Origin: Candidatus Bathyarchaeota archaeon | Lineage (GTDB): Archaea > Thermoproteota > Bathyarchaeia > Bathyarchaeales > Bathyarchaeaceae | Length of the DNA: 5,194 bases | NCBI GenBank assembly: GCA_026014605.1 | Contig: JAOZIC010000044.1 | Span: 1-5,194, forward strand | Direction: 5' to 3' | Shown here: piece by piece, positions 1-5,194 of the stretch | Position numbering within the stretch: the stretch's first letter is position 1 | How the letters are laid out: each line of letters begins with the position of its first letter | Notes under the pieces: model-generated | Database searches by the model: none | What the model saw: the letters and a program-made list of their open reading frames with translations, nothing else | Told to the model about the DNA's origin: nothing | Position numbers and translations under genes: made by a program

Positions 1-2
1 TG

Positions 3-31
3 AAAAAAGGTAGTTTTCAACAATGAACTAC
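3..31 (-). terminator. Possible terminator after the radA operon (hairpin plus T-run)
   Basis: Read on the minus strand, GTAGTT (31-26) and AACTAC (15-10) can pair as a 6-bp stem around a 10-nt loop, possibly one G-U pair longer. The stem is followed at once by C and then a run of six T (8-3). It lies 25 nt downstream of the stop codon of the 141-aa gene, where the radA transcript should end. Archaeal RNA polymerase terminates mainly on oligo-T tracts, so the T-run may matter more than the stem. The stem is short and AU-rich, so the call is tentative. Confidence 0.4.
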
Positions 32-55
32 TATTAGTCTTCAAATATGCCTGCT

Positions 56-481
56 TTACTGTTCTTTTGGCTCTTCAGATTCGGTTGTTTCGCTTGTTTC
101 TTCGGTTTGTTCTTCTTTTTTCGGTTGCTCTTTCTCGGCATTACTTAGGTCTCTTGTTGATATGAGCATATAGTCCGCCCATGACGCGTAATATCCTCGG
201 TCGAAGTCTGTGTGGATTTTGTTTTTGTATTCTTTGAGGAACTCTTTTCTGTGTTTTTTGAGGTCTTTTTCGTCTTCGAAGTTGATGTTGTTAAGAAACG
301 CGTAGCTGTCGTTTGATTTTTGGGCTAATAGTATGCCGTCGAGGGCGTGGAGGTATCCGCTGTTCCATTCTGTTTCGTTTGTTTTTTCTCGTATTCTTTC
401 TAGGACTCGTTCTGCTTCGGCGAATCGTCTAGATTTTATTAGTTGAAAGAATCTAACTACAAAAATTTTTGAGATTGGCAT
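56..481 (-). CDS. Uncharacterised small helical protein encoded directly downstream of radA
   Basis: I do not recognise this 141-residue protein by name. It is soluble-looking, with no signal peptide or membrane segment. Residues 8-34 (FFQLIKSRRFAEAERVLERI and following) resemble a TPR-like helical hairpin. Residues 39-53 (WNSGYLHALDGILLA) and 94-108 (DRGYYASWADYMLIS) resemble each other, suggesting two related helical units around a charged Lys/Glu/Asp-rich middle. From about residue 115 the chain becomes a low-complexity Glu/Lys/Thr/Ser tail, probably disordered. ATG at 481 lies 1 nt after the radA stop; GAGGAG in the last radA codons is 13 nt upstream, a rather long spacing. The near-overlap makes co-transcription with radA very likely. 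A role alongside RadA is inference from position only. That the gene is real is well supported by its codon structure and operon fit. Confidence 0.8.
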   Translation of the reverse strand: MPISKIFVVRFFQLIKSRRFAEAERVLERIREKTNETEWNSGYLHALDGILLAQKSNDSYAFLNNINFEDEKDLKKHRKEFLKEYKNKIHTDFDRGYYASWADYMLISTRDLSNAEKEQPKKEEQTEETSETTESEEPKEQ

Positions 482-482
482 T

Positions 483-1469
483 TTATAATGTGTTCTCCTC
501 GTTTGAAACGTTTTGTATTCCTTGTTCAGAAACCATGAATATAGCTTCCCCCTCAGCTAAATGTGGACTTGAAACCAGACGGGCGATTCTGACTGGTCCA
601 CGGGCAGATTTTCTTAGAAAAACGCGTGTGTGGCTGGTGTGCGCAACTATGTGACCGCCTACGGGGTGTATTCCGTTGCCGAAAAAGACGTCCGGTTTAG
701 CCATGACTTGGTTTGTTACAACTGCGACGGCGTTGAAGGCTCGGGCTAGCCGAATCAGCATGTGCAGGTGTTTGTTGAGTTTTTGTTGTCGTTCGGCGAG
801 CATTTCTCTGCCCAGGTATTCGCTTCTGAAATGTGAAGTCAAAGAATCTACGATGATTAATCGTATGTTGTTTTCTTTGATGACTTTGTCTGCGTTTTCT
901 AACAAAAACATTTGATGGTCCGAAGTATACGCTTCGGCAAAAATTATGTTTTTTACTGCTTCTTTTGGGTCTATACCAACATTTTCTGCCATCTGGAAAA
1001 TTCGTTCAGTTCGAAAAGTGTTTTCTGTATCTATGTAAAGGGCTGCGCCGCCTAGTCCACCCTGTTCGGGGGGTAGCTGCGCGTTTACGCAGAGTTGGTG
1101 GCAGATTTGGCTTTTGCCGCTTCCGTATTCTCCGTAAAACTCTGTAATTGATTGTGACTCGATTCCGCCGCCCAGCAGTTTGTCTAGCATGCTGCTTCCG
1201 GTTGTTAAACGGCGAACTGTTTCCCGCATTTTGACCAGTTCGTCGCCTCGGATGAACGGCAGGGGCATGCATGAACGTGCTTGTCTAATCAGTTCTTGCC
1301 CCTTTTTTCTGCTCAAGCCAGCTTCCTCTAATTCTTTTGTTGTAGCCATCGCCAAAGACTCTACCGTGTTAAAACCCAGTTCTCGCAACTTTTTGGCTAT
1401 GGTTGCGCCTATGTCTAGGTCTTCTAGGCGGTCGTATCTCTTTTTTTCTAGGGATGACTCTTCGGTCAT
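483..1469 (-). CDS. radA: DNA repair and recombination protein RadA
   Basis: RadA is the archaeal Rad51/RecA-family recombinase: it forms ATP-dependent filaments on single-stranded DNA and drives homologous pairing and strand exchange. At 328 residues it is of normal length, with no intein. Residues 10-66 form the helix-hairpin-helix DNA-binding domain. FIRG (72-75) in the linker occupies the oligomerisation motif. The ATPase core has Walker A GEYGSGKS (113-120), Walker B LIIVDS (204-209), the AERQQKLNKHLH stretch (225-236), loop 2 around 254-275 (QVMAKPDVFFG, GGHI) and the RIARLVSSPHLAEGEAIF C-terminal signature (294-311). ATG at 1469 gives the expected short charged leader before the HhH domain; no strong Shine-Dalgarno sequence precedes it. 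The gene heads a two-gene operon and diverges from the fumarase genes. The family call is close to certain. Confidence 0.98.
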   Translation of the reverse strand: MTEESSLEKKRYDRLEDLDIGATIAKKLRELGFNTVESLAMATTKELEEAGLSRKKGQELIRQARSCMPLPFIRGDELVKMRETVRRLTTGSSMLDKLLGGGIESQSITEFYGEYGSGKSQICHQLCVNAQLPPEQGGLGGAALYIDTENTFRTERIFQMAENVGIDPKEAVKNIIFAEAYTSDHQMFLLENADKVIKENNIRLIIVDSLTSHFRSEYLGREMLAERQQKLNKHLHMLIRLARAFNAVAVVTNQVMAKPDVFFGNGIHPVGGHIVAHTSHTRVFLRKSARGPVRIARLVSSPHLAEGEAIFMVSEQGIQNVSNEENTL

Positions 1470-1600
1470 TTTTGTGACTCAATTCCCGAATTAGATGCAA
1501 ATGAGCTTGCGTATTGTAGTTAGACAATATCGCAGATAAAACGTTCGATATCAAATAGTTGGCTTTGTATTTCGTGGGTTTGTAGCAAAAAGTATAAGGC
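1470..1600. promoter_or_regulatory. Divergent intergenic region between radA and the fumarase operon
   Basis: This 131-bp spacer must carry the start signals for both directions. For radA, a weak TATA-like AGATAAAAC (1535-1542, read as GTTTTATCT on the minus strand) would start transcription near 1513, giving a leader of about 44 nt. For the fumarase genes, TTTGTATTT (1564-1572) could place a start near 1593. Two inverted repeats lie here: TATTGT-N6-ACAATA (1512-1529) and ATATCG-N13-CGATAT (1527-1551). The first would overlap the predicted radA start site and could be an operator, but 6-bp arms occur by chance fairly easily in AT-rich DNA. No TATA match is strong, so the exact promoter positions are uncertain. 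Confidence 0.4.
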
Positions 1601-2521
1601 ATGTCTTACTTGTTTTCTGTTCACGGAGCGGGCAATCTCTTGGTAACTGGGGAATTAGTAGAGACTGTGGCTTTCAAACTCTTACAACTGGCGGTAACCG
1701 AACTGCCACAAGACGTCAAAGACGCCCTTCACAAAGCATACCGCCAAGAAACAAACCAAGTTGGAAAAGCACAACTAAAAGCCATCCTTGACAACATCGA
1801 ACTGGCAGAAAAAACGTGCTCTCCAATGTGCCAAGACACAGGCATAATCATCTTTTATGTAAAAGCAGGCAGCCAAATACAAGGACTAGACCAAATTGAA
1901 TCTGCCCTAAGAAACGCAGTTGAAAAAGCAACATGCGAGGTGCCTCTTCGTCCTAACGCCGTTGACCCGTTTACCCAACAAAACAGCGGCAACAACCTTG
2001 GGCGACACGTTCCATACATCCACTGGGAAATAGTTCCCGGAAACAGCCTAGAAATCACAGTTTTGCCAAAGGGCGGCGGCTCAGAAAACGTTTCAGCCCT
2101 AGCTATGTTAACTCCTGGTCAGGGAGTATCTGGGCTCAAAAGATTTGTTTTAGACACCATAATAGCAGCTGGCGCAAAACCGTGCCCCCCAACAGTAATC
2201 GGCGTCGGCGTAGGCGGCGGAGCAGACATAGCAATGAACCTAGCCAAAGCCAATCTGCTAAAACCTTTAGGTGAACCCAACCCCGACCCTGAACTAGCAA
2301 AACTTGAACAAGAACTACTCCAAGCCGCAAACTCGTCTGGAATTGGTCCAATGGGCTTAGGCGGAAAAACCACGGTTTTGGACATAAAAGTGGATTACGC
2401 TCACAGGCACCCTGCTTCTTACCCTGTTGCGGTTGTGGTTCAGTGCTGGGCTGCACGAAGAGCCTCCGCCAAGATTTATTCAGACGGAAAAGTGGAGTAC
2501 CTAACTCACAAGGTGGTTTGA
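1601..2521 (+). CDS. Fumarate hydratase class I, alpha subunit (Fe-S hydro-lyase)
   Basis: This is the cluster-bearing subunit of a two-subunit class I fumarase, which interconverts fumarate and (S)-malate in the cytoplasm with an oxygen-sensitive [4Fe-4S] cluster. The three expected ligands are C77 (CQDTG), C195 (CPPTVIGVGVGGG) and C282 (QCWAARR). D79, R117 and H270 have the same spacing from these cysteines as the active-site Asp, Arg and His I recall from the Leishmania class I enzyme. KGGGSEN (157-163) is another family signature. At 306 residues it is typical in length. The first 15 residues do not look like the family, and TTG at 1640 (L14), with GGAG at 1625-1628, is an alternative start giving 293 residues. 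The beta subunit follows after 4 nt. L-tartrate dehydratase is a paralogous alternative that sequence alone cannot exclude. Confidence 0.93.
   Translation: MSYLFSVHGAGNLLVTGELVETVAFKLLQLAVTELPQDVKDALHKAYRQETNQVGKAQLKAILDNIELAEKTCSPMCQDTGIIIFYVKAGSQIQGLDQIESALRNAVEKATCEVPLRPNAVDPFTQQNSGNNLGRHVPYIHWEIVPGNSLEITVLPKGGGSENVSALAMLTPGQGVSGLKRFVLDTIIAAGAKPCPPTVIGVGVGGGADIAMNLAKANLLKPLGEPNPDPELAKLEQELLQAANSSGIGPMGLGGKTTVLDIKVDYAHRHPASYPVAVVVQCWAARRASAKIYSDGKVEYLTHKVV
2511..2516 (+). promoter_or_regulatory. Shine-Dalgarno-like AGGTGG of the fumarase beta gene
   Basis: AGGTGG lies in the last codons of the alpha gene, 9 nt before the GTG at 2526. It supports that non-ATG start and suggests the beta subunit is translated from the same mRNA as alpha. 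Confidence 0.6.
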
Positions 2522-2525
2522 AACA

Positions 2526-3128
2526 GTGGCGGTTTACAGGCTAAAAACTCCAGTGTCAGAAAAACAAGTCCGCGAACTCAAAGTAAACGACACAATCTAC
2601 CTAACAGGAACAGTTGTTACTGCACGTGATTATGCCCACAGACGAGCCCTAGAATACCATAAGGCGGGAAAAAAACTGCCCTTAGATTTAGCTGGACTAG
2701 CCGTTTTTCATTGTGGTCCAGTCGCAAAAAAAGAGGGTAACGTTTGGAAAATAGTGGCTGCTGGTCCAACAACAAGCGCGCGTATGGACCAGTATGAGGA
2801 CGAGTTCATCAAAAACTTCAACGTCCGAATCGTAATCGGCAAAGGCGGAATGGGCAAAAAAACAGCCGACGCCATGAAAAAATATGGAGCAGTCTACGCC
2901 GCGTTCACTGGAGGTGCAGCAGTTTTGGCAGCCAAAGCAGTAAAACAGGTAAAAAGCGTCGAGTGGACCGATTTAGGTATGCCAGAATCCATGTGGGTTT
3001 TGGAAGTAAACGATTTTGGACCGTTAACTGTTGCAATCGACAGCCAAGGAAACAACCTTTTTGAAAACGTCCAAACCAAAGCAGAATCACAAAAACCTGC
3101 AATCTACAAGAAACTGGGCGTAAACTAA
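2526..3128 (+). CDS. Fumarate hydratase class I, beta subunit
   Basis: This 200-residue protein matches the C-terminal half of single-chain class I fumarases and supplies the remaining substrate-binding residues to the alpha subunit. Visible family motifs are TARDYAHRR (32-40), FHCGPV (61-66), AGPTTSARMD (79-88), IGKGGMG (104-110) and the Gly/Ala-rich FTGGAAVLAA (127-136), followed by the WTDLGMPE and VNDFGPLTVAID stretches. R34, T82, R86 and K106 keep the same mutual spacing as the catalytic Arg, Thr, Arg and Lys I recall from the Leishmania enzyme. The start is GTG, 4 nt after the alpha stop, with AGGTGG 9 nt upstream. The tight pairing with alpha indicates one transcript and 1:1 assembly. 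A tartrate dehydratase beta subunit is the main alternative. The stop codon sits 1 bp from that of the convergent trm1. Confidence 0.93.
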   Translation: MAVYRLKTPVSEKQVRELKVNDTIYLTGTVVTARDYAHRRALEYHKAGKKLPLDLAGLAVFHCGPVAKKEGNVWKIVAAGPTTSARMDQYEDEFIKNFNVRIVIGKGGMGKKTADAMKKYGAVYAAFTGGAAVLAAKAVKQVKSVEWTDLGMPESMWVLEVNDFGPLTVAIDSQGNNLFENVQTKAESQKPAIYKKLGVN

Positions 3129-3129
3129 G

Positions 3130-4341
3130 TTATCTGCCCATTTTTTGTGCAAGTTTTGTAATTACGTCTTTAACTACGTCTGTGGGAGCGTCTGTTTTAA
3201 TGCCTCGGCTGTTAAAATGCGTTGGAATTGCCACAAAACCTTGAGCCTTTATTCCGTTCATCACTTTGGTTTGTGAAGAAATCGGCAGGTTCAGTTTGTC
3301 ACAGATTTTGTCCACCCCATAATACGTTACTGGCGCGTCAGCCTCGTTACGAATTAACGTCAATGTTTTGAGAAGTTTGTTCTTTTTTTTCAGGTTACGT
3401 TTTCCCAATTCTTCCTCCATGGTGGCGCAAAAGTTTTGGTCAGCAATTTTGCCTAACCATAATGGTCCTGCAACACTGAGTTTTGCTCCACAGTTTGGAC
3501 ATACCTGTTTTAGGGGTGAAACTATTCCTTGGACGGTTTCTCGGTGAAAACAGCTAAAACAGTGAAGAATGTACCCCATCTGTTGGACGCTTTTGTCTGC
3601 GACTTTTGCGCCGTGGCTTACTGTTGCATATGCTCTAACGTAGTGGTCGATGCTGTGGCTAAACAAAACGTTGATTCCAATCTCGTGTTTAGCAGCCATA
3701 ACTGCAGTGCAGCCAACTAAAAGGCGAACCGCTAGTTCGTGACAGTATTCTGTGCGCAAAGGAGTTCCCCCATATTTTCGAATACACGCCTTGCGGTGAA
3801 CTCCGCAAAGGGGTGCCATGTCTGTTGCTGTTAATGCAATCATGCCGCCGTTGCGTAACGCACGTAACGCTGAATCCATGTATACAACAGGTGTTCCAAA
3901 GGGGTCAACGTCGACGTAGTCAAGCCTTTTCTTGGGTGCGGCGTGTTGGGTTAAAAACAGGTTTGCATCCAAGTTGCAAACTTCAACTTTGTCTTCTACA
4001 CCGTTAAGTTCGGCATTATGTTTGGTAATTTTAACCGATTGCGGATTAATGTCATTAAGAACAACTTTGCACACCCCAGAAACCTCAACAGCAAACCTAA
4101 CACCCCTAAGCCCACAACCCGTCAAAGGTTCACTGACCCTTATTTCCCTGTCAACTGTTTTTTGGTGGGCTTGCAACGCCAAAACTGCAAAGTCTCTGTT
4201 AAGCTCCATTACGGGGTTATAGAAAACTGGTGCTTTGGACGGAGCGTAGTCTTGGGGTTTTTCTCTGTATGTTTCAAGCTTAGGTACTACTGCCTTGATT
4301 TCTCCTTCCTTTATTGTTTCAGTGGGGAAACCAAAGCTCAA
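3130..4341 (-). CDS. trm1: tRNA (guanine(26)-N(2))-dimethyltransferase Trm1
   Basis: Trm1 uses S-adenosylmethionine to make N2,N2-dimethylguanosine at position 26 of tRNA, at the D-stem/anticodon-stem hinge. At 403 residues it is near the archaeal size. Order: family N-terminus with APVFYNPVMELNRD (37-50); SAM-binding loop LTGCGLRGVRFA (73-84); acidic D97 in VVLNDINP; DVDPFGTP (144-151), the DPFG motif that marks the methyltransferase active site; TATDMAPLCG (171-180); a zinc-ribbon-like CxxC pair at C261/C264 and C281/C284; and a C-terminal winged-helix-like region ending in the signature THFNSRGIKTDAP (374-386). The start is TTG, because an in-frame TGA lies two codons upstream. AGGAG is 11 nt before it. 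An ATG only 4 nt after the same AGGAG is in another frame. The family call is firm; the exact N-terminus is less so. Confidence 0.96.
   Translation of the reverse strand: MSFGFPTETIKEGEIKAVVPKLETYREKPQDYAPSKAPVFYNPVMELNRDFAVLALQAHQKTVDREIRVSEPLTGCGLRGVRFAVEVSGVCKVVLNDINPQSVKITKHNAELNGVEDKVEVCNLDANLFLTQHAAPKKRLDYVDVDPFGTPVVYMDSALRALRNGGMIALTATDMAPLCGVHRKACIRKYGGTPLRTEYCHELAVRLLVGCTAVMAAKHEIGINVLFSHSIDHYVRAYATVSHGAKVADKSVQQMGYILHCFSCFHRETVQGIVSPLKQVCPNCGAKLSVAGPLWLGKIADQNFCATMEEELGKRNLKKKNKLLKTLTLIRNEADAPVTYYGVDKICDKLNLPISSQTKVMNGIKAQGFVAIPTHFNSRGIKTDAPTDVVKDVITKLAQKMGR
3141..3146 (+). terminator. Candidate oligo-T terminator of the fumarase operon, inside trm1
   Basis: Six consecutive T on the plus strand begin 12 nt after the beta-subunit stop, followed by GTGCAAGTTTTG. 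Since trm1 converges with a 1-bp gap, any plus-strand termination signal must lie within trm1 codons. Oligo-T tracts are the main archaeal termination signal. No clear stem precedes this one, so the assignment rests on position and composition. Confidence 0.4.
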
Positions 4342-4409
4342 CGTTCATATCTCTCCTAACTATGAAGCTTTTATTATCAACCTAAATATTAAACAATCAT
4401 CTAAATAGG
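4342..4409. promoter_or_regulatory. Divergent promoter between trm1 and the THEP1-family gene, with a shared TATA-like element
   Basis: The 68-bp spacer holds TAAATATTAAA (4383-4393), nearly symmetrical and readable as a TATA box in both directions. On the plus strand its centre is about 23 nt before the ATG at 4410, the archaeal distance for a start site at or just before that codon, so the NTPase mRNA would be leaderless or have a short leader. On the minus strand transcription would begin near 4362, about 20 nt before the trm1 TTG, leaving room for AGGAG at 4357-4353. One element serving both genes is inference from spacing. Confidence 0.5.
4353..4357 (-). promoter_or_regulatory. Shine-Dalgarno AGGAG upstream of trm1
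   Basis: AGGAG is 11 nt upstream of the trm1 TTG start and 4 nt upstream of an out-of-frame ATG (4348-4346). It decides that trm1 is probably SD-led, but its spacing fits both codons only loosely. Confidence 0.55.
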
Positions 4410-4967
4410 ATGCAAAGGGTGGTTGCGTTGAAACGAATAATACTAGTAACAGGACCTCCAGGCGTCGGAAAAACAAGCGTACTACGACGTTCCATAAATG
4501 AACTAAAAACCCGCAAATACGAAATCGGCGGCGTAATCTGCCGCGACGTACGCGAAGGAGGAGTCCGCGTAGGTTTTGAAATCATGGACATATCCACAGG
4601 AACCAGAGGATGGTTAGCCCACAAAAACCAAACAACAGGACCAAAAGTAGGCAAATACCACGTAAACCTAACCGACCTAGATGTTATCGGTGCGGGCTCA
4701 ATTCTGGATGCAACAAAAAACGCGGACATAATCGCTATCGACGAAATAGGTCCAATGGAACTGTTGTCTACATCATTTAGTGATGCATTACTCAAAGCCG
4801 TGGAAAGCAACAAACCACTGTTGGGGACAATTCACTACCGCCTAGAAACTCCGTTAATCAAAAGCATCAAAACAAGACTGGACACAGAAATCGTGAAAGT
4901 CACCTACGAAAACCGTGAAAACCTCCACAACCAAATTGCAAACCAGATAACCGAATTCCTGACTTAA
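4410..4967 (+). CDS. THEP1-family nucleoside-triphosphatase (NTPase_1)
   Basis: This P-loop protein belongs to the THEP1/NTPCR family, whose members hydrolyse ATP, GTP and other NTPs slowly in vitro; the cellular role is not known. Walker A is GPPGVGKT (15-22). The family-specific VREGGVRVGFEIMDISTG (47-64), HKNQTTGPKVGKYHVNL (71-87) and Walker B IIAIDEIGPMEL (107-118) follow in the expected order. At 185 residues it has the usual length. ATG at 4410 is 23 nt from a TATA-like element and could be leaderless. TTG at 4428, 5 nt after AGGGTGG (4416-4422), would give the MKRIILVTGPPG start more typical of the family. It diverges from trm1 and is followed by a nitroreductase gene after 33 nt, perhaps on the same transcript. 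The family call is strong; the cellular role is unassigned. Confidence 0.93.
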   Translation: MQRVVALKRIILVTGPPGVGKTSVLRRSINELKTRKYEIGGVICRDVREGGVRVGFEIMDISTGTRGWLAHKNQTTGPKVGKYHVNLTDLDVIGAGSILDATKNADIIAIDEIGPMELLSTSFSDALLKAVESNKPLLGTIHYRLETPLIKSIKTRLDTEIVKVTYENRENLHNQIANQITEFLT

Positions 4968-4969
4968 CC

Positions 4970-4987
4970 AAACAGTTAGACCTGTTT
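4970..4987 (+). repeat. Perfect 6-6-6 inverted repeat between the NTPase and nitroreductase genes
   Basis: AAACAG and CTGTTT flank the 6-bp spacer TTAGAC, 3 nt after the NTPase stop and 13 nt before the nitroreductase ATG. No T-run follows, so it is unlikely to be a terminator. It could form a small mRNA hairpin just upstream of the ribosome binding site or serve as a protein-binding dyad. It contains the octamer AGTTAGAC, also present in the inverted repeat at 1512-1529. Chance occurrence is possible at this arm length. Confidence 0.35.
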
Positions 4988-5000
4988 ACAGCGGTGAAAA

Positions 5001-5194
5001 ATGGTGAAACCTTCAGTATTTGAATGCATAACAAACCGCAGAACCATCAGAAAATATCTGCCCAAACCAGTTCCAAAAGAAGTTTTAACAAAATGTGTTG
5101 AAGCAGCCAGACTTTCTCCCAATGGACTAAACATGCAGCCCGTGCGGTACCTGATAGTTGACGACAAAAAACTGTTGCCAAAGGTTTTCTCTAC
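5001..5194 (+). CDS. Nitroreductase-family FMN oxidoreductase, N-terminal part
   Basis: Only the first 64 complete codons are present; the gene runs off the right edge. The protein begins MVKPSVFECITNRRTIRKYL. The RRTIRKY stretch (13-19) is the family's FMN-phosphate-binding RRSxR-type motif. KPVPKEVLTKCVEAARLSPN (22-41) is the usual following helix, and SPNGLNMQPVRYLIV (39-53) corresponds to the flavin-contacting SPSxxNxQPW region with Arg in place of the common Trp. Members reduce quinones, nitro compounds or flavin-related substrates with NAD(P)H; the substrate cannot be told from this fragment. GGTGA lies 3 nt before ATG 5001 and 6 nt before GTG 5004, so either could start. It follows the NTPase gene by 33 nt with no clear promoter of its own, which suggests co-transcription. 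Confidence 0.88.
   Translation, partial: MVKPSVFECITNRRTIRKYLPKPVPKEVLTKCVEAARLSPNGLNMQPVRYLIVDDKKLLPKVFS

Noticed and set aside
72..75. Residues 72-75 of RadA (not nucleotide positions): the oligomerisation motif reads FIRG rather than the FxxA form of Rad51 and some RadA proteins.
   Set aside because: From memory, several euryarchaeal RadA proteins also have Gly at the fourth position, so this is ordinary family variation and not a lost function.
1006..1494. Open frames of 88 and 104 codons overlapping radA on both strands.
   Set aside because: They lie wholly or mainly within the well-supported radA gene, have no family resemblance and show the skewed composition of shadow frames.
2119..2456. 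Minus-strand open frames of 88 and 106 codons opposite the fumarase alpha gene.
   Set aside because: They are antisense to a conserved, catalytically complete gene and rich in Leu, Arg and Pro as expected of shadow frames.
1601..3128. Reading the alpha/beta pair as L-tartrate dehydratase.
   Set aside because: It cannot be excluded, but fumarase is the usual function of this pair in archaea and all expected fumarase residues are present; there are no tartrate-related neighbours.
4018..4359. Plus-strand open frame of 113 codons opposite the 5' part of trm1.
   Set aside because: It overlaps the conserved Trm1 N-terminal and SAM-binding region in antisense and has no recognisable protein features.
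4397..4813. Minus-strand open frame of 138 codons opposite the THEP1-family gene.
   Set aside because: Long antisense frames are common opposite genes with this codon use; it covers both the P-loop and Walker B regions and has no plausible independent domain.
1..5194. Search for tRNA or rRNA genes, CRISPR repeats, insertion sequences, toxin-antitoxin pairs or defence genes.
   Set aside because: No regularly spaced repeats, terminal inverted repeats, transposase motifs or cloverleaf-like segments were seen; intergenic space is small and every longer gene belongs to a housekeeping-type family.

Overview
The window looks like archaeal chromosomal DNA. RadA (not bacterial RecA), a Trm1-type tRNA guanine-26 dimethyltransferase, a THEP1-family NTPase, AT-rich TATA-like elements placed for archaeal promoters, and frequent GTG/TTG starts all point that way. 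The mix of Shine-Dalgarno-led, non-ATG starts and moderate GC would suit an uncultivated TACK lineage such as Bathyarchaeia. That placement is inference; nothing here proves the lineage.

Layout. On the minus strand, radA (1469 to 483) is followed after 1 nt by a small uncharacterised gene (481 to 56), then a hairpin plus T-run that could end the transcript. A 131-bp divergent spacer (1470-1600) separates radA from a plus-strand pair, the alpha (1601-2521) and beta (2526-3128) subunits of a two-subunit class I fumarate hydratase, only 4 nt apart. The beta gene converges on trm1 (minus, 4341 to 3130), with 1 bp between the two stop codons. A 68-bp divergent spacer (4342-4409) holds a near-symmetrical TATA-like element that may serve trm1 and a THEP1-family NTPase (plus, 4410-4967). 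A nitroreductase-family gene starts at 5001 and runs off the right edge.

The genes form independent housekeeping modules: homologous recombination (radA, perhaps with a partner protein), central carbon metabolism (fumarate/malate interconversion), tRNA modification, nucleotide hydrolysis of unknown role, and FMN-dependent redox. All families except the 141-aa protein are recognisable and their key residues are intact. There is no mobile element, CRISPR array, tRNA or rRNA, and no gene-free stretch over 300 bases. I see no convincing new multi-gene system. The most open questions are the small gene tied to radA, the start-codon choices, and the compact divergent and convergent junctions.
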